Positions 33,395 through 44,497 of a DNA stretch of 64,000 nt are shown in pieces (position 1 is the first letter of the stretch; each line of letters starts with the position of its first letter). The DNA is from Oscarella lobularis (taxonomy: Eukaryota; Porifera; Homoscleromorpha; Homosclerophorida; Oscarellidae), in the NCBI RefSeq assembly GCF_947507565.1, contig NC_089180.1, forward strand, positions 2,418,001 to 2,482,000. The letters run 5' to 3'. The notes beneath the pieces were generated by a model. The model did no database searches and was not told the DNA's origin. It saw nothing but the letters and a program-made list of their open reading frames with translations. Made by a program: the position numbers and the translations under genes.

Positions 33395-33702
33395 ATGACG
33401 AACGACTCCGGGTAATATTAGTCATCAGCACTATGACACTCTTAACAATTAAATAGCGTCATCATGGATGAAAATCTACAAAGAAGAGAAGCGTAAAGTA
33501 ACCCAAAAGTCTAAATCTCTGCGAAGAACATTGCTTAGATCAGACAGAACTGACTGATTTTCAGAGTACTTGCTTTTATTTTCTTCGTACAACTTTGTTT
33601 AGCAAGCGGGGTTTTGTCAATACTCTTAGACTCCACTACATTTAGTCTCCTTTTTCGACTGCCGTTACCTCTAACGGGATCAAGTGCTATTGATTATTGA
33701 AC

Positions 33703-33951
33703 TCACAACGAAGAGGCGCTGTCTAAATATTGACTCACATTAGGATTGTCGCTACGTCCACCCCTTGATCGCTGCTTCCCAAAATAATTCTCAAGCGGAT
33801 CCTGATTCATTCGGGCACTCAAAAGAAAAGCCTTATCTAAGCCTGGAATGGAGAACAGGTATCTTGTCATTTCCACAAAAAATCTTACTAAAAAATAAAA
33901 ATAGATTGTAGAAACGCCGAGCTGCCTAAAAGGTACCGATACGCTATCCAA
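33703..33951 (-). pseudogene. P-element/THAP9-type transposase fragment (minus strand)
   Basis: LLSARMNQDPLENYFGKQR followed by SRGGRSDNPNVSQYLDSAS is the conserved C-terminal block (N-Q-D-P-L-E-x-x-F-G-x-x-R-x-R-G-G...N-P) of the same transposase type as the plus-strand piece 300 bp away, but in opposite orientation. The frame ends 33 bases on. Either two insertions met tail to tail or one copy was partly inverted. Confidence 0.65.
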
Positions 33952-34800
33952 GAAGCGTTTCGTGACTGAGAGTCATTTATGCTCGTTCCTGACTTGTGAG
34001 GCCAGGTATGGACAGCACGTATTGTGTCCAGTCTTTAAGATATCCTAGGAAATCGTTCTCCAGCCACTAAAGCACCAAATATCAGCAAACTTTTATAAGC
34101 AGAAAAACAGCTTTTTACGTCCAATTGTTTGTCATCTGCTGAGTACAGTTTTTGTTGTCCGCCCACATTGAAAATCTAACAGGAATGATGCCAGTAGTGT
34201 GGTTGGCCAATGACGACAATCAGATCGTATTTCTCCGCCAGTTGCTTTAATGGTTCAAATAGCAGCGGATAGAACAAAGAGTTGTAACCAGCGAGGTAGC
34301 TTGCCAACCTCAACGTTGTTCTAAGCAACACCCTTACAAAGAAAGTTTGGGCAACTCCAAAAAATGGTTTTGGCAAATATCTATAAGAAGCAATTCTCTA
34401 ACACCTAAACCAGCTTAGAATAGTGGCAGACTTTTCCATTCTGGGTCACGCGTCCACTAGCAATTTAACAGTGTATCCATAGACAATAAAACATTTACAG
34501 ATGTACCTTCGCTCTCAAATATAAGCTATTTATGAAATTTTGGATCAACTTTAGGTATTCGATTAATTAAATGTAACAGGAATATTTTTAGCAATGCATT
34601 ATTGCCCTAAAAGAGATCTAGCTTTTGACTCTGTTGCACACATTATGCAAGATGTAAATTATCGGTTTGTATTACCGGTAATCAAATTGATGTTCCTACC
34701 TTTTGCCCAGTCTTGGCTTTGATGGTTTCGAAAATACTTTGATCGCAACTAACTGGGGCGTGTCCAGTAAACAGCCGTCGGAATTTCTCACGAGGCGAGC
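33952..34800. other. No gene recognised
   Basis: AT-rich. The minus frame 34376-34176 (LKQLAEKYDLIVVIGQPHYW) is not assignable. Confidence 0.35.
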
Positions 34801-34998
34801 TTAGTAAATGTCCGCGAAACCCCCAGCGCCCAAGAAGTCGGGGTTGTTCGGATCCTTGCGACTCTTGCTGTACTCAAAATACGAGGTTTCATATAACGGC
34901 AATGTCGCAGTTCGACCGGCCATATCCGCGTTTCCTAGTATCCGTGCGCACACTGAACGTAGACTAATCTCGTGATCTGCAATTTCCTGGATGTAAAT
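34801..34998 (-). CDS. Possible terminal exon of an unidentified gene
   Basis: On the minus strand a T-rich tract with AAAACAG is followed by SMSIYIQEIADHEISLRSV, CARILGNADMAGRTATLP and SRKDPNNPDFLGAGGFADIY, then TAA. Composition and the acceptor look genuine. GAGGFADIY resembles a kinase glycine loop, but it stops there. No family assigned. Confidence 0.25.
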   Translation of the reverse strand: MYIQEIADHEISLRSVCARILGNADMAGRTATLPLYETSYFEYSKSRKDPNNPDFLGAGGFADIY

Positions 34999-35261
34999 GC
35001 TCATGCTTCTGTTTTCAAAAAAATTAAAAGCTAAAATTGTAAGCATGAAAAAAATTTCTAACGTAATGAAAAATGTCAAATACAAAAAACTTAACATACA
35101 ATATTATTTAGGCAAAAGAGAAAGATTTAAATTACGGTAGTAGACGTTGATTTGAGCTCATCATTGCCTCGCCTGAACCGCCTGCCAATACGGAACAGAC
35201 TTTCAGATAAACGACGAACTATGGAACATTTTGCGTTTCAGTACCTAGAAAATGGAACTTG

Positions 35262-35400
35262 CAGTCGCCGTCGCTCACACCGTCGTCGACACCGTCGACG
35301 TTGTTAAGGCAATCGCCGTCGCCGTCTCTGTCACCGTCACCGTCACCGTCAACGTCGCCGTCGCCGTCATCAATGCCGTCGCCGTCACCGTCGCAGTCTT
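35262..35400 (+). repeat. GTCGCC/GTCACC hexamer microsatellite
   Basis: About 130 bp of degenerate CCGTCGCCGTCACCGTC-type hexamers. It translates as Ser-Pro repeats in one frame; this is a simple repeat and probably not a gene. Confidence 0.85.
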
Positions 35401-37310
35401 CTAAAAATTTATGTTATTTCTACGATCGACATCAAACATTTAAACTTACTGTATGTTCTGTCTACGGGAATTTTTCGAACAATGTGCTTTTTCTTTTGTA
35501 TTTTAGAAAGGCCACGGCATAGCGATACGTTCAATTTGAAGAATCTGTCTGTTTTCTAGCGCAGTTTTTGTTGTAGTGAAGAGCACTGACAAATTGCATG
35601 TAACAGAAAAACATGCTGGTGAAAATGTATTAAAATGTAATACTATAACCCTGCCCACCCGGCACGCGTGCGATGAACGGCCACTATCCACTTCTTGCGT
35701 AGCTCAGAGTGTTTCGGAAAGTGAAACAAGAGAACGCCGTCCTTCGACGTTTTGCTGCAGCCAGCGGCGACGCACCTATGCGGCATTTACGGGTGAAAGA
35801 AAGAAGAGACCGGGACACGCAAATGTGTGGCAGGCGCCTCTAGCCATGTACACTCTTCACCTATCTACGTCATCGGCTGAAGTGAGAAACATGAATATCT
35901 CCGCCGGAAGTTATATTTAGACATAATAATTTTTGCAGATTATCGAAGACAATGAAAGCAACCCAGACGTCGGTCAAACTGAAAAAAACTTCCCCACTTA
36001 AGTTGCCCTTTAAACCCAAGCTCTCTGCCTTCTAGCGATATGCGGAAGTATATAGGCACTCTTCTAGCATTTTGTGATGTCATTTTGACCTCTTAAAAAT
36101 CAAGCATCGCCAGAGCTTTATCTCGATTGCTGCTCTCCCCGCTAAAGCCATTCAGATCATAACGTGCAAACTTTGGATCAGGTCCAAGAGCTTCTTTAAC
36201 ATACCTTTACTTAAAGCTCATTCTTTTAGCTACATCACCCAATTCTTGTCTGTGATCTTTTTGTCAAGTAGCAAGATAACACTTTCGGTGCAGCGTACGC
36301 CGAAAATTAGGCACTGAAGGTCGAGCATCATTGAGAGATTTACGACGGATGCAACTAGGATCGTCTTTCTCCAGCGCTTCAATGCACTTGAGAATTCAAC
36401 GAGGCAGGCCTCTTTTGCTAAGATATTTCCAATTAAGTTCTTTCATAATAGCCCTCGCATCAATAATTTTTTCTTGTTTGCAAAAAACGATAGGTACTTT
36501 TTTATTCTAGTTGGCTGTCGTTCTTTTACAATATTTACAAGGCTCTTTAAAGGGTTAAAAGAGCGAAATTTAGAAAATGTTGATGTTTAAACATTACATC
36601 CGGAACGTGTGATTTTTATTTGCTAATAACTCGCAAACGGTTTGTTCGATTTTGATCAATTTCCCGACAAATTCTGCATCAGAAATTAAAATCACTTGAT
36701 TTAATTGATATTGGCATGTTTGGCGAGCAACGGCGAAAGCCGCGTAGTGTTTAGTAGAGATAGCTAAAGTCCCAGGAAAAATGTGGCTGCCCCAACCTCG
36801 AACTTTGAAAGCGAAGTCGCAGCCAGTGCAAACTAGCATAGTTCAATGCCATTCCAGGCAGGTAGTTAAATTTCTAAATTGCACTTGAATTCATTCCTTC
36901 GCAGCTGAGAAACCGCAACTTTTCGCCTGTAGGCGACAAAACATCCCTCTACATTTCACAAGACATACAGACAGAGTAATTTCAAACAGTTTTTTTGTGG
37001 CGAGTGATTAAAAAATTATCGGAAAAAACCCGCAATTATAGCGTAAATGGTAATACTAGTCTGAAAAACAACCTCATTCATTATTCGGCAAGTAAACGTT
37101 TGAAATTTTCCTTGCCCAAAACTTCCACATAATACTTATTTAGTTCTTCAGCCATGACATCTCAAATTCTCTTATCATACTCGATGTGTTCAACGTGGAT
37201 CCTTGTGTATATTACAAAATTGCAACACGTAAGACCGGTTATCCCCATCTGCCCCGTAACCTGGTATAAATACTGATGATTTCTCGATTTCCCGTAGCCG
37301 CTTTAGCATT
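35401..37310. other. No recognised gene
   Basis: The open frames at 35576-35920 (plus) and 36839-36594 (minus, LVCTGCDFAFKVRGWGSHIF) could not be assigned. Confidence 0.35.
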
Positions 37311-37313
37311 TGT

Positions 37314-38480
37314 TCAATCCCTGTTGGCAAATGGGCATTTCACTTCCAAACAACTCCTAGACCCATCCTCTCTCACAACTATGCCATCAGGCGAAGCTCC
37401 TAGAATTGGAAAGCTAGTGTCAATAAAAAACCCGCACTTATAAACTTTGAAGCCAGGATTTCCTGCTTCATAAACTGCAACGGCATCACACTCATGTTGC
37501 CGACCATACTGAACGGCCGGTAGCAAGGAAAGGTCTGTCCCACTAAGTAATGTCGACAAAACTGACGGTGGCACAGCTCCTCTATGCTTTCGGCAGACGA
37601 GACGGAAATTCTGGCCGTCAGCCTGAGAAACCGTAATGTGTGCCATAGATTTGATTTCGCCTGGCCTGTGGTAGCCTCCTGGATGCAGTTCCTTTCTGTC
37701 TCAGTCACGGACAGAACAGTAACTAAGTCATCAACTTCGACGTTGTCAAATCCCTTCTCCTGTCCAATTCTCTTAGGAGGATCTTCTTGTATCTGTGGTA
37801 ATGGCGTTGCCGACGCCTGTCTCTTCATTTTTCAATATGTCTCTTTCTATCTGGCAGAAGGAACTCCACGACGTTTCAATGTCGGCTTCACCAATGGCAG
37901 CAGCTAACGTCAGCTGTAGGCTCCTTCCACTCATGCACCTGACTGACTTTGCCAAAATTAAGTTCTTTGAGAAAGGCTGTGATACTTGCGCAGAAAGAAA
38001 ATGGCTGAATCCATCAACATGGCATTGACGTAACACTAGCCTCTGCCAGATGGCTGAAACTAATAAGTAGGGCAGAAATATGTATGCAAGAAAACGAAAG
38101 TTCAGCCGTACATTGACACAAGGCTCCAACAACTCTGTCAACAAAGTCTTCCGAAAGTCAACAAAGTCTTCCCAAAGACTAAGGACAGCGAAGGTGTCGT
38201 ATTGTCCAAAGCGCATCCGTGGCTTAACTTTCGTCTTGCAGTAACTGGCGCCTTCCATGCCAGCGTGAAAACTGACGATCCCAATGTGTCCGTCTCGAAG
38301 AAGTTGACATCCCGTCCTCCAGTTTTTTTGAATAGCCTTCTAGATTTTTTAGGTACGCTTCTATAACTTCGGAAGGAATAGACGGAAATCGCCTCAGCCA
38401 GCCACAGTTGGCATCAGGAGGAAGGTCGTTCCAAGAAACCGATATTGTGACCTCTGCCAATGCTTTCGTTCCCATTCGCC
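37314..38480 (-). pseudogene. YqaJ nuclease with N-terminal SWIM-type region
   Basis: The minus-strand order fits a multicopy invertebrate protein. FPSIPSEVIEAYLKNLEGYS opens it, then a SWIM-like region begins YCKTKVKPRMRFGQYDTFAV. A frame-shifted stretch has HEWKEP. The nuclease follows: EATTGQAKSNLWHTLRFLRL and, one frame over, HRGAVPPSVLSTLL, AVQYGRQHECDAVAVYEAG and ILGASPDGIVV then SCLEVKCPFANRD. The catalytic S-P-D-G and E-V-K are both present, unlike in the 5.7-kb fragment. At least three frameshifts break it. The role of the mobile-DNA versions is not established; the fold is that of lambda exonuclease. Confidence 0.75.
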
Positions 38481-40284
38481 TTTAATTTTGGTTCTCTGCC
38501 TTTGCCGACCCATCTTGAGCTTGATTAAGATTAGGATAAGTCCCACGTAAAAAATGGTCTGTCATTTTTCTTTACCTAAGTTTTTCTTTGTCTAGTTTTG
38601 TATAAATTGTCAAAGTTTTGGAGCCTTGAAATTCCATTCTTGAGTAAATGTAAATTTGCGAAGTTTGGGCACTTGAATAAGTTTCGTTTCCAGTTGATTG
38701 AATCCATGTGTTTACTCGGTCAAACGACGACGTTCGAACGTTGTAAATGAAATCATTGCTGTAATAACAACGTGGAGTACGAGCGTGAAATTAAAGCGAC
38801 TCTGTGCCAGCACGGATACTAGAAGAAGGGGATTGGAAACGCTAGCCAGATGGGTGCCACGGGCACGCCAACTTAATTAATCACGGCCGTGTCACCTACA
38901 AAGTAAGCTTTTTCTTTCTCAGAGGACGTCCTCCGGAAGATCGATGATTGTATAAACAGACAAGAGATTAAGTAGGATGACTGTATCGTAGGGTTTTTTG
39001 CTTCCTCCAGCCTAGGCTTGCTAGATAATCGACGATTTGCCATAATATCTGCTGCCTCTAACGTTGTCGTCTAACTGTCGCTCCCTACATTGCCGCTAGT
39101 GCCAAAATCGTGCAGCAACCAATAGAACGGTCATTCAGGCATGCAACTGCGTGGTTTGCAACGATCGTTTCTCCTTCCACTTTCCAATAGGGCCATTTTT
39201 CTCGCGTAAGGTTGCCATACTTTGTCGAATTTTCACCGATTTCAGCGGTAGACAACAATGATATTTTTTATCAATATGCAAACCTTATAAATTGTATTTT
39301 GCAACTGGGCCAAAATAACTATTTCTTGAAAAAAACAAACCTTGCACGACGGCCCAAATGCTACAAGCGATTGCGGCGGATAGCTCACAACAAGCGCTTG
39401 GGAAGACCCTCGAAAATGCTGCGATACGTTGCATTTGCAATAGGACTCGCTAAACACAGTTCTTTAGGCTGAAATAATTTCTACAAGACGCAATTAAATA
39501 AAAGTTTGTCTGAATATTCTCCAGAAGCACTCGTGTCATTGAAGAAATCGATCCTCTTGCTCAGCGCCAAACGGTTGATTGGTGGCGAAAAGGATTCAGC
39601 CACGAAAAAGGACATCAGGAGGCGCTTCGGTAGCGACGATAGCAGACGTATCCGGGAATCAAGAAACACGTGACCGCGGCACGCATCTAACTCGCGTGTT
39701 AGGACATAGATAATAGAGAGAGAGGGATTGGCAACTCTCGTCTCTCACGTGACTTCTCGTGACCCTATGGTAGTTACGTTTTTGCCCGGATGTATTTCAC
39801 TAAACTAGCGCCAAAATAGCGAAAAAACGTTCCCTACATTATTCGATTTGTCGAAAGTCTAAAAAGGTATGTGCATGGTCTTCGTCACCCAGTTTGGCTA
39901 GCGTTCAAGCATACTATCGGCCAGAGAGCACGAAATCGTTTGCGTCAGGGTTGCCTCCTTCCCGATCGCATTTTTAGGTCTCCCGGGTCTTTTATCTTTT
40001 GCGTAGATAGTTTCTACATGCGGTAGGCGTCTTTTTTTGACAGAATACAGAAAGGTTCGTCGTAGGGACCCTCTTTTAGGGCCAGGAAGTGCCTCAACTG
40101 TGACAGGGTTGCGAGTTTTTCTGCAGTACCTAGCGTTTATTGATGTCTTGGAGTCGTTTAGGAAGGGATTTGTAAATGCGGTAGGCATAATGATTTCACG
40201 GCAAGATTCGTTGGTCACCTCCAATAAAATTCCAAAAAATGACAATTTCTGTACTCTGGTTTCCTGTGCCACAGGTTAGCGACC
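38481..40284. other. No recognised gene
   Basis: Short frames only. A minus frame at 40272-39898 contains PGRPKNAIGKEATL, AT-hook-like, without a recognisable family. Confidence 0.35.
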
Positions 40285-40385
40285 ATGCCGATAAAGAAGA
40301 AATCTCGTCTTTACTGCAAGAAATACCAGAGAAAACGTTCCAAAAAGTGCGTTCAGGCACATACTGAAGAAGTCAAAATTCCAGA

Positions 40386-41228
40386 GTGGGTACATATACC
40401 TGTAGTACACGTGTTGGTATTGAAGCATTTCTTTACAGCTCTGATGAGCAAACTATTGAGAAATCGTGGCAAAAAACGGTCACTGATGACGGCATAATTT
40501 TGTCGAAGGTGGTATCTATTGAGCAGCAGGAATGTACGGCTGAACAAGTAGCCGACGTTCATCGCGTAACATCCGTAATATCACACCGCCTTGTAATCGA
40601 CGGCACTGGTGTAGCTGGACTGTTCGTGAAGGAGAGAAGCGTCGACGTACCGTTCGCCTTCAGAGAGAGTAATCTCCGCCCCCAGGATGCCAATATTAGC
40701 AATTATTTCGAATACGTTAAAGTGATTGATGCCTTGCCGGTTTGTCCTGGAAACCCCGACCAGCACTATGTTACAATATGCAAGTCAAATAAAGGGAAGT
40801 GCAAAAATCGGTCAGGAGATGAAGTGGGGTTTTTAGACACTCATTCTCCAGTCGAAATGAAAGGGAAATTGTACGACAACACCGTGAGATCTTCGCGCTG
40901 CAGTTTGCTTCTCCTCCCAAAAGAAATCCGTTGCGCAAAATGCAGTGAATACAGACCCAATCTTAGAGCTTGTTTTTGGAAATGGCGTCATGCAAAATCA
41001 TCCGCAAGTAAATTCACCTCTAACACCAAATTGCGAACCCCTCAAAGGAAGAAGAAAATGCGGTCTTTGGCGGTCCAACGTAAAGTGGCTCAGAAAAAAA
41101 CCGCTAGATTGATGCAGCTAATTCAGAAGTCGTTGGACATGTCTGGCGTAAGGGTGCAGCCCGAATTGCACAGTACCGTTCAGAGTACAATGGCAGAGAA
41201 TGATGCCAAAATCAGGAAGGAGTTTTGA
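40386..41228 (+). CDS. Multicopy invertebrate protein with Cys-x2-Cys module
   Basis: A 280-codon open frame with no internal stop. Recognisable blocks are YFEYVKVIDALPVCPGNPDQ, a segment ending TVRSSRCSLLLLPKEIRCAK, and CSEYRPNLRACFWKWR (C-x2-C-x2-Y-R-x2-L), followed by a Lys-rich coiled region. I recall similar blocks in uncharacterised repetitive proteins of sponges and cnidarians, sometimes with THAP-type elements, and cannot give a function. An upstream frame (40285, MPIKKKSRLYCKKYQRKRSK) may be its true N-terminus across a frameshift. AATAAA lies at about 41297. It ends about 115 bp before the Helitron unit begins and may be cargo or a neighbour. Confidence 0.45.
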   Translation: MGTYTCSTRVGIEAFLYSSDEQTIEKSWQKTVTDDGIILSKVVSIEQQECTAEQVADVHRVTSVISHRLVIDGTGVAGLFVKERSVDVPFAFRESNLRPQDANISNYFEYVKVIDALPVCPGNPDQHYVTICKSNKGKCKNRSGDEVGFLDTHSPVEMKGKLYDNTVRSSRCSLLLLPKEIRCAKCSEYRPNLRACFWKWRHAKSSASKFTSNTKLRTPQRKKKMRSLAVQRKVAQKKTARLMQLIQKSLDMSGVRVQPELHSTVQSTMAENDAKIRKEF

Positions 41229-41400
41229 TCAAGCGGAAGCAGATTGCCTAAAGAAATACGGCATTAGAGAATAAGATATACTGTAAGAGTTTTGTAATAA
41301 ATTTCAACCGATGAACAAAAGTAAACAGGCAATTGAAAAATGAACTGTCTTTAATTTAGTTATACCTTATTTTGGGTTTAAGGACGCTTTTCGCTGTATT

Positions 41401-42836
41401 ATGGCGTTTCCTCACATCACACACCGTGCCCAGTCAAAAACATTTCAACGCATTGCTGACATACATGACAGCCCTTCAGGTAGCAAAGTCGTTTTTATCA
41501 ACAGATTCCGAAAATTTGTTATTACGGGGTTGAAGCTTACCGGGCAAATTTTCATGCCAAAATTGACATGCTGTCCGACGTGAAGTTAACTGGAGCAACG
41601 CGTTACTTTCACGGTTACCTTCCCGACGAGACCGGTAAGATTCGATTTGTTTGCTTCAATCCGTCCAAAAAGCCAAATTCGACGAATTCGCTCGAATGCA
41701 AGAAGCTGTGTCGTTCGTGAACGCGTTGATCAAACGAAGCAAATTTGGAAGCGGAGTTGAAGTACACGTTTCTGACAACTCCTCACTAGCGAAATCGCCA
41801 CAAAAGATCAACGTTACCACGCACCTAGACGCAAGACCAGATTGCCCGAAGAAACTGCATCTGAAGGATCTGGCATCGCAAGTCCCAGGACAAATCATCG
41901 ACGTTCACGCCAAGGTCATCGAAGCAACTGACGTCAACTTTTCGGCGCAAGGTGTTCCAGTGCTCAAAGCTGGCATTGCAGACGACACTGGCGCCGCTGT
42001 TATAGCCGTCTGGGGCGAAGAGCTTTTCTCTCCTATTCGCACAGGCAAATCCTACGATTTCAGAGCTTGCGTAAAATCAATTGACGGTTCACTTCAGCTA
42101 TTTACTCCAAAACACGTCGGACGCATCGATTCCGCTACAGATCTTCCCAACGTCGTTCCTCTTCCATTTACTCTTCTGGAAAAGTCTTACACTCTCTCCA
42201 ATGCCCGTATTATTGGCGTCGCGAATTTCTCTTCATTCTACATTTGCCCTTCATGCAACAAAGGCAACGCCGCCCTGGTCGACCACGCCTCGCCCTTTGC
42301 CCGATGTTCCTCATGCGGCAATCTGTCATTAGCTGCTTATTGCGAGAAGGAAGTTTCTGACGTCGATCAGCGGCCCCGTGAAAGTTCATCTCACTGCTGA
42401 TTCTAAGCAGCTGGTTAAGATATGCGAAATGCCTCTCTCCAGCATTGACGACTCAAAGCTTCTTTTGGCCAAAAATATCACAGCAAAATACATCAAGTCG
42501 AAGAAAATTATCGACGTCTTTCGCGGCCCCGAAGAAGACATTCAGCATCGTACCGATCAGTTTGAAAATCCCGGAAGGAACTCTGATTTAGAGACAACAG
42601 AACAAAGTTCACTCGTCGCTGAGCCAAAAAAGGATGACCGCGTCGACTTGCAGCGAAACGTCACCTCCCGTAACTTAGCCAGTGAGTTCGATGCTGTAAA
42701 AAAATCCACCCAAGAAAATTTGGACGAAAATCTTCTTCTGTCTATGCTCGAAGATAGCGACGAGGAAGTTCTGCAAATGGTAACTTCTTCCCTCAAATCA
42801 CCGTCATCACCAAGTAAGCGCTTTTGCAAAAAGTAA
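41401..42836 (+). pseudogene. RPA-like ssDNA-binding protein, copy A (broken)
   Basis: Nearly identical to copy B at 44498-45906. Compared with B it lacks one A in the run near 41670 (AAAAA against AAAAAA) and eight bases near 42350, so the frame is broken twice. Domains in order: an N-terminal OB-like segment, a central OB fold (GQIIDVHAKVIEATDVNFSA, LKAGIADDTGAAVIAVWGEE), a zinc ribbon (YICPSCNKGNAALVDH... FARCSSCGN) and an acidic tail (MLEDSDEEVL). Copy B describes the function. Confidence 0.85.
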
Positions 42837-43075
42837 TCGCCTCTTGCGATACTTACACTTTTCGTGACTCATTGGTCACAGTTTTTTTGACCCGTTGGTC
42901 TATCATCTTTCTGTCCCGTTTTGGAAAGTAATCGCCTCTTGCGATACTTTGACTTGAACTTTGACTTTAGCCTATTTTCCTGACTCATTGGTCAGTTTTT
43001 TTGACCCGTTGGTCTATGACCTTTTTGTACCGTTTCGGAAAGTAATCGCCTCTTGCGATAAACCCTTTATGCAAC
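42830..43075 (+). repeat. Tandem repeat in Helitron tail, unit 1
   Basis: Three copies of AAAGTAATCGCCTCTTGCGA (near 42831, 42927 and 43038) separated by about 95-113 bp that repeat TTGACCCGTTGGTCTAT. The same array is in unit 2 at about 45920-46160. Confidence 0.85.
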
Positions 43076-43195
43076 ACACTGCTTACCGTTATTTGGCCTG
43101 TTGGTAATTCGATTAGTATTTGCGTCGATAATTACCTTTCTGTCGCATTTCGTCTTGCATACATTCACGCTAAACCAGTTTGTTCCAATAACATA

Positions 43196-43213
43196 ACCCG
43201 AGCGAAGGCGGGT
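43196..43213 (+). other. Degenerate Helitron-type hairpin 1
   Basis: ACCCGAGCGAAGGCGGGT: 5-bp stem, followed by AATGAGG, with no CTAG. Confidence 0.5.
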
Positions 43214-43289
43214 AATGAGGCCCTTTCACGTGACACAACCACGTGCTACAATGCTAATAGTCGCTCCACTTGAGAAAACTCGCAACAAA

Positions 43290-43316
43290 ACCCGGGTGAA
43301 GACGGGTACTCAGCTA
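43290..43316 (+). other. Near-terminus: hairpin plus ACTCAGCTAC
   Basis: ACCCGGGTGAAGACGGGT is followed by the same spacer (ACTCAG) as the real end, but with CTAC in place of CTAG. An equivalent site is in unit 2 at 46361-46387. Confidence 0.7.
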
Positions 43317-43459
43317 CGCGTAGATAGTAATAACCGCAAATAATGCTGGAACATCTGAAGTTAGGATTTCCACGAGCGCGTCACACGCTCAATCGAAAAC
43401 CTTAGAATCTTCTTCACACCACCCGGGCGCAGCCGTGTACTCAGCTAGTCTCTACCACT

Positions 43460-43520
43460 AAAAGCATACGCGCCATCTTGGTCGAACGTCACGTGACGAC
43501 TTCCACCGCGAACTCCTCCG
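43460..43520 (+). promoter_or_regulatory. Putative promoter motifs at Helitron 5' end
   Basis: CGCCATCTTGG (a YY1-type core on one strand) lies about 25 bp from the terminus, followed by the palindromic E-box context GTCACGTGAC. The same order occurs at 52554-52580, and the first motif alone at 46541. Confidence 0.4.
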
Positions 43521-44497
43521 CCGTTTCGCGTCGGAAGCCGATTTTCGACAAACTTTCGAGCCCTGCGAAAAAATGAAGATAACACTTTGGCCTTTTTTCG
43601 CGTCGGGGACCCTTTCGAAAATCGTCGATTTTCGAGCGATTCGGGCGACGTTTCGCTTCGTTCGAAGTGCCGAGAGCGATTATTGGACGCCGCGAAGCGT
43701 TTTCGATCGTCGAATCGCGCCGAAAACGCCCGCGAAGCCCGTTTTCTGCGATTCTCGCGATCGATCAATTTCGAACCGCGCGCGGACGACTTTCTCAAAG
43801 ACAGGGTCGCTTTTTCGCGTCGTTCTCAACACCCTTCCACTTTCGATCGCCGTTCGAGGCCCCTTTTCGGGAAATCGTCGTTTTTCTCGAAAACGAAGCG
43901 GCCCGCTCACTTGCCGATTTTTCGACGTCCGCTTGGACTAATATTTTCTCGCCTGCTTCGATCGTTTCGTTGCAAAGACCGCTTCGAAAATTTTTCCGCC
44001 ATCTTGCATTCCGATCTTGCATTCCGTCTCGCATACGGGTCACAGCCATTTCCGTCTCCGCTCTTCTCGGCGCGGCGTCTTCGACGTCTTTTCGCTCCTT
44101 TCTGCTCAAACTTTTCTCTCGGTCAGCGTTCTCATCGTTGCTGGCTCCGGTTTACACCCGAACACTGTTGTAATTCTTTTTTTCTTGTGCTCAGCAGGAT
44201 ATTTCGAAACGCTTTGCGCGAGCAGCTCTTCACTCGCTGCCGACGTGAATTTTGAATTCGCCGTTCCTATTCGCCTCTCGATCTCGCGCATTTTGCCGAA
44301 TACGTTTCGCGAATCTCGACTCGCTTCTTTGGAACGGATATATTTTCCTTTATTTCTCTTGGGAAAGCTTCTAACATTCGCGGCTCCGTAGTGCGCCAGA
44401 AACTGGTCTTGCCAAGGTATTTCAATAAGTGCCGTCGTTCATTCTCTTTAATTTAGTTATACCTTATTTTGTTTTTAAGGACGGTTTTCGCTGTATT

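Larger units (their letters stand above)
41345..43448 (+). mobile_element. Helitron unit 1 (5'-truncated, RPA-type)
   Basis: Similarity to unit 2 begins at about 41345 (TTTAATTTAGTTATACCTTA) and runs to CTAG at 43445-43448. It carries a damaged RPA-like gene and the repeat-rich 3' tail. The 3' end has a hairpin at 43421-43438 (ACCCGG/CCGTGT, one mismatch) and the spacer ACTCAG. The 5' part, including the TC terminus, is missing. Confidence 0.85.

Noticed and set aside
34801..35097. Protein kinase fragment (GAGGFADIY resembling a glycine loop)
   Set aside because: The frame stops directly after the motif and nothing kinase-like is nearby. Kept only as an unassigned possible exon.
35259..35522. 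Ser/Pro-repeat protein
   Set aside because: Translation of a hexamer microsatellite.
43445..44391. Long overlapping ORFs on both strands (up to 222 codons)
   Set aside because: They lie in the CpG-rich Helitron leader. Several frames and both strands are open because of base composition, and the peptides are Arg/Ser/Phe-rich without a domain. The same occurs at 46.5-47.0 kb.
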